DNA of 5,963 nucleotides from NCBI GenBank assembly GCA_030042885.1, contig JASHYW010000261.1, positions 1 through 5,963 of the forward strand, read 5' to 3'. The notes beneath the pieces are model-generated. The model saw nothing but the letters and a program-made list of their open reading frames with translations. It searched no databases and was not told the origin of the DNA. The translations under genes and the position numbers were made by a program. This DNA is from Streptosporangiaceae bacterium. Its GTDB lineage: Bacteria; Actinomycetota; Actinomycetes; Streptosporangiales; Streptosporangiaceae. Below are positions 1 to 5,457 of the stretch, piece by piece; within the stretch, counting starts at the first letter, position 1; every line of letters begins with the position of its first letter.

Positions 1-606
1 TCCCTCGTCGGCCTGCGACGGCGGGTTGACCATTGTCGCCTGTGCCTTGTTGATCGCGTGCCGGATCATGAACCCGCCGATGATCTCAAACAGGCCCATG
101 ATGATGAACCAGATCCCGACCAGGACCGCGATGGTGGTGATGGATGTGGTCGGCACCGCGGCAACCACGATCCCGGCGAGCAGGCTGACGATCCCGAAGA
201 AGATCCACCAGCCGCGTCCCTCGAAAGGGCCGCTGGAGAACCCGGTGACGAGCGCGGATATGCCCTGCACTATCCAGGTGATGCCGACGATCAGGCCGAT
301 GAGGGCCACGGTGAGATGCAGGTGGCGGATAAGCACCACACCGATCACGATGAGCAGGAGGCCAGCAATCCCCAGCCATATCCGGTGTGCCTCGGCGCTG
401 TCGAACACCCTGATCAGGTGGAAGATCCCCGAGATGATCATGAGCAGGCCGATCAGCACGGCGATGACGTTGAGCGAGGTGGAAGGGTGGAAGGCTAGGA
501 TCAGCCCGAGGATCAACGTGATGACGCCGAGGAAGATCGTCGTCTGCCAAGCGCGGGCTAGCCCGAAAGCTGGAGGCAGGTCTGTCCCAGGTTGTTCCAT
601 TTGCAT
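1..606 (-). CDS. HdeD-family (DUF308) integral membrane protein, C-terminus cut by window edge
   Basis: 202 residues are visible and no stop is reached, so the gene continues beyond base 1. Six hydrophobic segments fill almost the whole chain, at about residues 22-39, 45-65, 76-93, 98-120, 133-151 and 156-181. They are followed by a polar tail beginning RHAINKAQ. The paired, glycine-rich helices and the W-W-I-F-F-G-I-V-S-L-L-A-G pattern after helix 4 are typical of the HdeD/DUF308 family. In enterobacteria HdeD is linked to acid resistance; actinobacterial members are usually uncharacterised, so an envelope or stress role here is inference. The start at 606 is chosen because AGAAGGTG (620-613, minus) sits six bases upstream; a second in-frame ATG at 600 has worse spacing. 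The gene lies 165 bases downstream of the DUF72 gene on the same strand. With six helices already complete, only a short tail is probably missing. Opposite-strand open frames over this region are shadows. Confidence 0.88.
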   Translation of the reverse strand, partial: MQMEQPGTDLPPAFGLARAWQTTIFLGVITLILGLILAFHPSTSLNVIAVLIGLLMIISGIFHLIRVFDSAEAHRIWLGIAGLLLIVIGVVLIRHLHLTVALIGLIVGITWIVQGISALVTGFSSGPFEGRGWWIFFGIVSLLAGIVVAAVPTTSITTIAVLVGIWFIIMGLFEIIGGFMIRHAINKAQATMVNPPSQADEG

Positions 607-612
607 GTGCCA

Positions 613-620
613 CACCTTCT
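613..620 (-). promoter_or_regulatory. Ribosome binding site of the HdeD-family gene
   Basis: The minus strand reads AGAAGGTG, six bases before the ATG at 606. It decides between the two ATG codons at 606 and 600, favouring the first. Confidence 0.6.
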
Positions 621-642
621 TGCAGGACTGGGCGCGCGTCAA

Positions 643-668
643 GCCGCGGACTTGCTCCACTCCGCGGC
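643..668. repeat. Inverted repeat, 8-bp arms, upstream of the HdeD-family gene
   Basis: GCCGCGGA (643-650) and TCCGCGGC (661-668) are perfect inverted arms separated by ten bases. The repeat lies 37 bases before the HdeD start and about 105 bases after the DUF72 stop. It is not followed by a run of T on either strand, so a classical intrinsic terminator is not well supported. An operator or RNA hairpin is possible. A TTGACG hexamer (642-637, minus) abuts it and resembles a -35 box, but no good -10 box lies at the right distance. Confidence 0.4.
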
Positions 669-771
669 GGCAATCCGATGCTGGACCCGGCGCTTGAAGC
701 GGGCATCACCCATTTCGGATGAAGGTCCACCGGGCCGTGCCTCGCCGACCACCATTGCCTTCCCGGCCTGA

Positions 772-1674
772 TCACGTTCCTGGCCGCTCTTCATCGTGGC
801 CTTGCAGTTTCTCGGCGAACTGCTGGGCGTTGACCTGGGCGTAGTTGCCGTAGCAGTTATTGAACAGCACGTGCGTGATATCGGCGTCGTCGGCCAGGCC
901 CCGGATCCTGGGCGCCCATTCAGCTAGCTCGCCATCGCTGTAGCGGTAGCCGAACCGCTCGTAGATGTCCTTGCTGTCCCACTTGTCGGAGTGGCCGTGC
1001 ATACGGACCAGGGCCAGGTCGCTGGTGGCAGCCAGCACCGGGGGGATCGAGCTGGGGTAGCCCTGCGGCATGTCCACGCACACGTAGGGCAGCTGATGCG
1101 AGGCCAGGAACCCCAGGGTCTCTTCCTGGTTGTCCGGCGTCATCCAGGTGCGGTTGCGGAACTCCACGCATACCCGGTCTGGCGCGGCCCGTTGGGCGCA
1201 GGCCAGGATGTAGTCCTTGCGGGACCGGGAGATGGGGAACCAGGGCGGGAACTGCAGCAGGATCGCGCCGAGCTTTCCGGCCTGGCGGAGCGGCTCGAGC
1301 GCGGCCAGGAACCGGTCCCAGGCCTGATCGGCCACTGCCGGGTCGACGTCCTTGAGGTACACCCGGTCCTTGCCGGTCGTGCCCGCCGCCTCGCGCAGGT
1401 CGGCGGGCAGTGCCTTGACAGGGGTGGGGTGCTGGGTGAACAGGCTGAACGCCTTGACGTTGAAGGTGAATCCGGCCGGGGTCCGCTCCGCCCAGGACCT
1501 GGCGGTCTGCTCGGCGGGCAGCGCGTAGTAGGTGGCGTCGACCTCGACCAGCGGGAACTGCCGAGCGTAGAATCGCAGCCGTTTCTCCGGCGTGTCCGCC
1601 TCGGGCGGGTACCAGCCGGATGCGATCAGCGTCTTATCCGTCCACGATGCCGTTCCCACCAGGACCTGCCCCAT
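772..1674 (-). CDS. DUF72 / YecE-like TIM-barrel protein
   Basis: A 300-residue protein, at the upper end of the family's usual length (about 230-300). Family landmarks are all present in order: VGTASW near the N-terminus (6-11), VEVDATYYALP (43-53), FNVKAFS (71-77), LLQFPPWF (139-146), VEFRNRTW (170-177), VRMHGH (223-228) and FNNCYGNYAQVNA (271-283). DUF72 proteins adopt a TIM-barrel fold resembling sugar-phosphate and endonuclease-IV-like barrels. Their biochemical role is not established, so no reaction is assigned. No signal peptide or membrane helix is seen; it should be cytosolic. The ATG at 1674 has no clear Shine-Dalgarno site, but TAGGCT (1686-1681, minus) ends six bases before it, which would suit a leaderless transcript. 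The HdeD-family gene follows on the same strand and could be cotranscribed. Confidence 0.93.
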   Translation of the reverse strand: MGQVLVGTASWTDKTLIASGWYPPEADTPEKRLRFYARQFPLVEVDATYYALPAEQTARSWAERTPAGFTFNVKAFSLFTQHPTPVKALPADLREAAGTTGKDRVYLKDVDPAVADQAWDRFLAALEPLRQAGKLGAILLQFPPWFPISRSRKDYILACAQRAAPDRVCVEFRNRTWMTPDNQEETLGFLASHQLPYVCVDMPQGYPSSIPPVLAATSDLALVRMHGHSDKWDSKDIYERFGYRYSDGELAEWAPRIRGLADDADITHVLFNNCYGNYAQVNAQQFAEKLQGHDEERPGT

Positions 1675-1769
1675 ATCCGCAGCCTATGAAACGCGGCGGA
1701 ACGCCCCGGGGCCAGGCCCGCCGCGCGGCCGCCGGGCAGCCTCAGGACCGTGCGGCTACCATCGAGCAG
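1675..1769. promoter_or_regulatory. Divergent promoter region with two candidate leaderless starts
   Basis: This 95-base gap separates the outward-facing starts of the DUF72 gene and the DUF1707 fusion frame. On the minus strand TAGGCT (1686-1681) is six bases from ATG 1674. On the plus strand TACCAT (1757-1762) is seven bases from ATG 1770. Both fit the TANNNT pattern of actinobacterial -10 boxes at the distance that places transcription start on the start codon. Neither gene has a convincing ribosome site, and neither box has a recognisable -35 partner. TANNNT is short, so chance matches are a real possibility. Confidence 0.35.
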
Positions 1770-3032
1770 ATGCGACGCAACGCCAGCACCGTGGTGATCC
1801 TCGTCGGCTCGGTACCGGGCGAGGTCCTGGCCGCCGTCGGACGATCCATGAACGTGGCCCTGATCCGGCCGGAGGATCCCGGGGCTGACGACGGCGCCGG
1901 CATGGCGGCGGCCGCCGAGGCGCTGCGGCGGGCCGGGCGGGCCACCTCGCCCTATGCGCTGGTGCCCGCCGACCCGCTAGCAGCAGTGGCCGCGAGCTGG
2001 CGGGCCATGTGGGATATCTGGCGGCAGCCAGGGCCGATCGGCTTCGAGCAGGAGGCGGCCAGGGCCGTGACCGCCTGGCGGGCGGGGCTGTTCGAGCTGC
2101 CCGACTACTACCTGGTCCTGGCTGCGGGTCCCGGCGAAAGCGAGGCCGACGCTCACGGGCCAGATTTCTACCTCGGGCCGGTGCGGTCGGCCCGCCCGCA
2201 CCGGGTCGCCGTCGTCGCCGCGACCGAGCCCGCCCAGCAGGCCGCGGGCGTGCTGCATGCCCTCGGCTCGCTGCGGCACGGCCCGTGGTGGCCGGGCCTG
2301 GATGAGGTGATCGAGACGGCCCGCAGGTTCTATCCGGACAGCCTGGCCGGAGGTGATACGGCCCTGGCCGGCGGGCCAGCCGCCGACGCCCCGGGAGCTC
2401 CGCCGATGGCCGCGCCAGGGGCATCCGCGTTACGCTGTGCTTCATTGTCCTGGCGGGAGGGACCAGTGACGGCAGGACCCGGAGGCGAGACCGCTGTGGC
2501 GAGCCGCGGTCACCTGCGAGCCTCGCATGCCGAGCGCGAGCATGTGATCGACACGCTCAAGGCTGCATTCGTGCAGGGCCGCCTGGCCAAGGACGACTTC
2601 GACGCGCGGATCGGCCAGACGTTCGCCTCGCGGACCTACGCCGAGCTGGCCGCGATCACCGCCGACATCCCCGCCGGGCTGGCCGCGGCCCGCCCGCTGC
2701 GCAAGCCCGTCCGGGCGCTGAGCCGGGCGGAAATGGCCGCCGCATGGGGGATGTACGGCATCGTCTTGACAGTGATCTTGACGATCGCTGTCGTCCCCGG
2801 CCAGACCACCATCGGGGCGATCGCCGTCACCGCCGCGGTCATCTATTCCGCTTTCTGGCTGCTGGGCGGGGTCATGATGGTGACCTCGCGCCGCGGCTGG
2901 CCGCGTCCCTACGCAGACTCCCTGAGACCAGGCCGGGCCGTTGACCGAGGCCGTCTGGTCAGCAGCGCCAGAGTCCAGGGTCAGTGCCTCAGCCAAGCTC
3001 GCGGAGGCGCTCTGCCGCCTTCTCGGGGATGA
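1770..3032 (+). CDS. Uncharacterised soluble domain fused in frame to a DUF1707 two-helix membrane protein
   Basis: 420 residues from ATG 1770. Residues 1-195 form a soluble alpha/beta-looking domain with PDYYLVLAAG (111-120), PDFYLGPVRSARP (131-143) and LRHGPWWPGLDEV (168-180). I recall similar unnamed actinobacterial proteins but no function. Residues 196-245 are an Ala/Gly/Pro-rich linker. Residues 247-303 are DUF1707, with HLRASHAEREHVIDTLKAAF and GRLAKDDFDARI. DUF1707 is an actinobacterial domain usually found at the N-terminus of small membrane proteins. Two membrane helices follow (about 326-343 and 347-371), then a polar 49-residue tail. The frame stays open up to ATG 1620 and ATG 1686; 1770 is preferred because the earlier starts overlap or crowd the divergent DUF72 start. 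A strong internal GTG start (2466, residue 233) raises the alternative of a separate DUF1707 protein of 188 residues. The last 44 bases overlap galT tail to tail. The coding call is firm; start and unity of the product are uncertain. Confidence 0.75.
   Translation: MRRNASTVVILVGSVPGEVLAAVGRSMNVALIRPEDPGADDGAGMAAAAEALRRAGRATSPYALVPADPLAAVAASWRAMWDIWRQPGPIGFEQEAARAVTAWRAGLFELPDYYLVLAAGPGESEADAHGPDFYLGPVRSARPHRVAVVAATEPAQQAAGVLHALGSLRHGPWWPGLDEVIETARRFYPDSLAGGDTALAGGPAADAPGAPPMAAPGASALRCASLSWREGPVTAGPGGETAVASRGHLRASHAEREHVIDTLKAAFVQGRLAKDDFDARIGQTFASRTYAELAAITADIPAGLAAARPLRKPVRALSRAEMAAAWGMYGIVLTVILTIAVVPGQTTIGAIAVTAAVIYSAFWLLGGVMMVTSRRGWPRPYADSLRPGRAVDRGRLVSSARVQGQCLSQARGGALPPSRG
2431..2468 (+). 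promoter_or_regulatory. Candidate internal promoter, ribosome site and GTG start for the DUF1707 part
   Basis: GGGAGG at 2455-2460 lies five bases before GTG 2466, which is in frame with the DUF1707 domain and only 14 codons ahead of it. Stand-alone DUF1707 proteins usually begin just before this domain. TACGCT at 2431-2436 is a plausible -10 box and would give a leader of roughly 20-25 bases. The -35 region at the matching distance is poor (TGGCCG, 2407-2412). The ribosome site is the strongest on the plus strand of this gene, better than anything before ATG 1770. Confidence 0.5.
2926..2960. terminator. Imperfect GC-rich hairpin between the convergent DUF1707 and galT ends
   Basis: GACCAG (2926-2931) pairs with CTGGTC (2955-2960). 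The stem continues inward with a G-T pair, further G-C pairs and two single-base bulges, around a nine-base loop (about 12 pairs in all). It begins 28 bases past the galT stop on the minus strand and lies inside the polar tail of the plus-strand frame. No T tract follows on either strand, so it would be a non-canonical, possibly bidirectional terminator. This is inference from position and shape. Confidence 0.3.
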
Positions 3033-4122
3033 CATCGTTGGCGAACGCACCCATGCCCGACTCCGAGCCCGCCAGATACTTCAGCTTGTCCGGCGCGCGC
3101 CTGATGGTGTACAGCTCCAGGTGCAGCGCGAAGTCGTCGCGGTGCCGCACCGGCGCCTGGTGCCAGGCCGAGATGTAGGGCGTGGGCTTGCCGAACAGCC
3201 GGTCAAACCGGCCTAGCAGGTGCAGGTAGAGCTCACAGAACTCGGCCCTGGCCGCCTCTGCGAGTGCGGCCAGGTCGGGTACTCGCTGGCGCGGGTACAG
3301 GTGAACCTCATACGGCCAGTGCGCGGCGTACGGCACGAACGCTGTCCAGTGGCTGCCCTGGAGCACGATCCTGGCCGAGTCCGCCTGCTCAGCCGCGAGG
3401 ATGTCGTCGAACAGGTTGCGGCCCGTTCGGCCCCGGTAGCCGGCGCACGCCCGGAGCATCCGGTCGGTCCGCGGGGTGACGTACGGGTAGGCGTAGATCT
3501 GCCCGTGCGGGTGCGAGAGCGTCACTCCTATCTCGGCGCCCCGGTTCTCGAAGCAGTAGACCTGTTCCACGCTGTCCATCCGCCCGAGCTCGATGGACCG
3601 GTCGACCCAGGCGGCCATGACGGTCGCGGCCTGGGCCGGGCTCAGGTCAGCGAAGGAGGCGTCATGGCGCGGGCTGAAGCAGACGACCTCGCACCGGCCG
3701 ACGGCGGGACGGCTGGCCAGCAGCGTGCCCGGGCCCGTGGCAGGCACCTCGGCAGCGTGCCGCCTCGGCCCGTTCCCGTCATCATCACCCTGGCGGGCGC
3801 CGAGTGTAGGGAAGCGGTTCTCGAAGACGACCACCTCATAGTCGGGGGCTGGGATCTCGGTCAGGCTTTCCGCTGTGGAGGGGCAGAGCGGGCACTGGCC
3901 GGCGGCGGGCTGGAAGGTGCGGTCCTGGCGGTGGCTGGCGATGATCACCCACTCGCCCAGCAGTTGGTCCCAGCGGGCCTGCGACTGGACCTGCACCCTG
4001 GGGAGCTGCCGCCGGTCGGGATACTCGTCCGGCCGTTCCGGGACCTCGCCGAAGTACATCAGCTCCCGGCCGTCGGCGAGCCTTATCTCGGCCTTCCGGA
4101 CCCGCTTGTCGCCGTAGGTCAT
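2989..4122 (-). CDS. galT: Galactose-1-phosphate uridylyltransferase
   Basis: 377 residues. The enzyme transfers UMP from UDP-glucose to galactose-1-phosphate in the cytosolic Leloir pathway, through a uridylylated histidine. The active-site motif HPHGQ is at 204-208, so the nucleophile is His206. By analogy with the E. coli enzyme, zinc ligands should be Cys77 and Cys80 (CPLC), His153 (FSPRHDASF) and His204. Other family signatures are FENRFP (100-105), RPAVGRCEVVCF (138-149), YCFENRGAEIGVTLSH (189-204) and, near the end, HLELYTIRR and ESGMGAFAND. It is slightly longer than the usual 340-360 residues. The excess is mostly a polar insertion at about 108-137, just before RPAVGRC. The ATG at 4122 has no clear ribosome site and lies inside a 14-bp palindrome. 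No galK or galE is visible next to it; the left neighbour is convergent and the right neighbour divergent, so it appears monocistronic here. Confidence 0.96.
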   Translation of the reverse strand: MTYGDKRVRKAEIRLADGRELMYFGEVPERPDEYPDRRQLPRVQVQSQARWDQLLGEWVIIASHRQDRTFQPAAGQCPLCPSTAESLTEIPAPDYEVVVFENRFPTLGARQGDDDGNGPRRHAAEVPATGPGTLLASRPAVGRCEVVCFSPRHDASFADLSPAQAATVMAAWVDRSIELGRMDSVEQVYCFENRGAEIGVTLSHPHGQIYAYPYVTPRTDRMLRACAGYRGRTGRNLFDDILAAEQADSARIVLQGSHWTAFVPYAAHWPYEVHLYPRQRVPDLAALAEAARAEFCELYLHLLGRFDRLFGKPTPYISAWHQAPVRHRDDFALHLELYTIRRAPDKLKYLAGSESGMGAFANDVIPEKAAERLRELG

Positions 4123-4133
4123 AGGCCTATGAT
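4106..4133 (+). promoter_or_regulatory. Candidate sigma-70-type promoter for the alcohol dehydrogenase unit
   Basis: TTGTCG (4106-4111) and TATGAT (4128-4133) are separated by 16 bases, on the plus strand. TATGAT differs from the consensus -10 in one base. Transcription would start near 4140 and leave a leader of about 170 bases before the dehydrogenase ATG at 4313. The element overlaps the first codons of galT on the other strand. The -35 half is only a moderate match. Confidence 0.45.
4119..4132. repeat. 14-bp perfect palindrome over the galT start codon, possible operator
   Basis: TCATAGGCCTATGA reads identically on both strands. It contains the galT ATG (4122-4120, minus) and overlaps five of the six bases of the TATGAT -10 box on the plus strand. 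A protein bound here could affect both divergent units. No regulator gene is in the window, so the operator role is inference. Confidence 0.4.
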
Positions 4134-4248
4134 TTCAGCGCGCCAATGTGACCAGGGGAGCCTTCGACATGGAGCAGGCGCTGCAGTCCCTGGCGTACCC
4201 GGATCTTAACCGTGGTCGCCGACAGCCAGCGCCCCTGGGCGGATGCAG

Positions 4249-4263
4249 GCTTGAACTTCAAGC
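4249..4263. repeat. Short inverted repeat in the dehydrogenase leader
   Basis: GCTTGA (4249-4254) and TCAAGC (4258-4263) are perfect 6-bp arms around ACT. The repeat is 50 bases before the dehydrogenase ATG. It could be a protein site or a small hairpin. The rest of the 190-base gap 4123-4312 shows only the palindrome-promoter listed at 4106-4133 and the ribosome site at 4301-4307. Confidence 0.3.
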
Positions 4264-4300
4264 GGCGCAGGAGGAAGAGTTAGGACGGTCACCACAACTC

Positions 4301-4307
4301 GAAGGAG
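4301..4307 (+). promoter_or_regulatory. Ribosome binding site of the alcohol dehydrogenase
   Basis: GAAGGAG ends five bases before ATG 4313. It fixes the start there rather than at the in-frame GTG 4148, whose extra 55 residues do not resemble the family. Confidence 0.8.
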
Positions 4308-4312
4308 CGTCG

Positions 4313-5425
4313 ATGAAGACCAAGGCAGCCGTCGTCTACGAGCCGGGCAAGCGCATCGAGCTGGAGGAGCTGGACCTGGACGGGCCGCAGGCCGGCGAGG
4401 TGCTGATCCGCTACACCCACGCGGGCCTGTGCCACTCCGACCTTCACGTCATGAACGGCGATCTCGAGGCGCGGATGCCAATGGTGCTCGGGCACGAGGG
4501 CGCGGGAATCGTCGAGGAGGTCGGGCCGGGCGTGACCCGCGTGGCTCCCGGCGATCACGTGGTGTGCTCGTTCATCCCGAACTGCGGCACCTGCCGGTAC
4601 TGCGCGACCGGGCGCCAGTCGATCTGCGACTGGGGGGCGACGATCCTGGAGGGCTACCTGCCCGGCGGGCGGTTCCCGCTTACTGGGCCCCGCGGCCAGT
4701 ACGGCACCATGTGCATCCTCGGCACCTTCAGCCAATACGGCGTGATCCACCAGAACTCGGCGGTCAAGGTCGACGACGACCTGCCGCTGGACAAGGCCGT
4801 GCTCGTCGGCTGCGGGGTGCCGACCGGATGGGGTTCCGCCGTGTACGCCGCGAAGGTCTCTCCCGGCGACACGGTGGCGATCTACGGCATCGGCGGCATC
4901 GGCATCAACGCGGTCCAGGGCGCCCGCTACGCCGGCGCGAAGAATGTGGTCGCGATCGACCCGCTGGAGAACAAGCGGGAGAAGGCGATGGAACTCGGCG
5001 CTACCCACGCGTTCGCAACCGCCGAGGAAGCACAGGCGGCGATCACCGACCTGACCCGGGGCCAGGGCGCGGACTCGGCCATCCTCACCGTCGACCTGAT
5101 GACGGCCGAGGTCGTCGGGGCTGGGTTCAACGCGGTCGGCAAGGACGGCGTCGTGGTCGTCACCGGGCTGAACAAGCTCCTTGAGCCGACCATCCAGCTG
5201 CCTGGCACGATCTTGACTCTGTTCCGCAAGAGCCTGAAGGGCAGCCTGTTCGGCGACTGCAACCCGACCTATGACATCCCCAAGCTCCTCGGGCTGTACC
5301 AGGCCGGCGACCTGAAGCTGGACGAGATCATCACCCGTACCTACACCCTGGATCAGGTCAACGAGGGCTACGACGACCTGCTGGCCGGCAAGAACGTGCG
5401 CGGCGTCGTAGTCCACGAGCACTGA
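4313..5425 (+). CDS. NDMA-dependent (mycofactocin-associated) zinc alcohol dehydrogenase
   Basis: 370 residues, the family's usual length, and the sequence starts with the family's typical MKTKAAVVYEPGK. It is a medium-chain zinc dehydrogenase oxidising an alcohol to an aldehyde in the cytosol. Catalytic zinc ligands are predicted as Cys40 (GLCHSD), His61/Glu62 (GHEGAG) and Cys167 (VGCGVPTGWG). Structural zinc ligands are Cys91, Cys94, Cys97 and Cys105. The Rossmann motif GIGGIG is at 192-197, and Asp216 ends the second strand, pointing to NAD rather than NADP. VCSFIPNCGTCRYC, ATILEG and LGTFSQY place it in the NDMA-dependent subgroup. Members of that subgroup hold their nicotinamide tightly, were assayed with nitrosodimethylaniline, and are genomically tied to the redox peptide mycofactocin. 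The substrate cannot be read from sequence. The MoxR-type ATPase gene follows after 32 bases on the same strand. Good ribosome site; the likely promoter lies about 180 bases upstream, beside galT. Confidence 0.95.
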   Translation: MKTKAAVVYEPGKRIELEELDLDGPQAGEVLIRYTHAGLCHSDLHVMNGDLEARMPMVLGHEGAGIVEEVGPGVTRVAPGDHVVCSFIPNCGTCRYCATGRQSICDWGATILEGYLPGGRFPLTGPRGQYGTMCILGTFSQYGVIHQNSAVKVDDDLPLDKAVLVGCGVPTGWGSAVYAAKVSPGDTVAIYGIGGIGINAVQGARYAGAKNVVAIDPLENKREKAMELGATHAFATAEEAQAAITDLTRGQGADSAILTVDLMTAEVVGAGFNAVGKDGVVVVTGLNKLLEPTIQLPGTILTLFRKSLKGSLFGDCNPTYDIPKLLGLYQAGDLKLDEIITRTYTLDQVNEGYDDLLAGKNVRGVVVHEH

Positions 5426-5457
5426 CGCGGGCGCGCAGAGCGGCGAGCACCGACCCG

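Noticed and set aside
26..775. Long open frames on both strands (plus 26-697, minus 86-775) over the HdeD region
   Set aside because: They read as Arg/Pro/His-rich or Met-rich sequence with no family pattern, whereas the minus frame ending at base 1 gives six clean membrane helices and a good ribosome site.
991..1689. Plus-strand frame opposite the DUF72 gene
   Set aside because: Antisense shadow of a gene with every DUF72 landmark; its own product is Gly/Arg/Val-rich and unlike any family.
2349..2356. GGAGGTGA, a near-perfect Shine-Dalgarno sequence
   Set aside because: No ATG, GTG or TTG lies at a usable distance downstream, so it is probably coincidental coding sequence.
1756..2445. Minus-strand frame opposite the soluble domain of the fusion gene
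   Set aside because: Composition is dominated by Arg, Pro and Ala, as expected from antisense of GC-rich coding DNA.
3220..4209. 329-residue plus-strand frame opposite galT
   Set aside because: Antisense of a confidently recognised galT; no domain or ribosome site.
4148..4312. N-terminal extension of the alcohol dehydrogenase from GTG 4148
   Set aside because: The family begins at MKTKAAVVYEPGK, and GAAGGAG is placed correctly for ATG 4313; the extension has no resemblance to known members.
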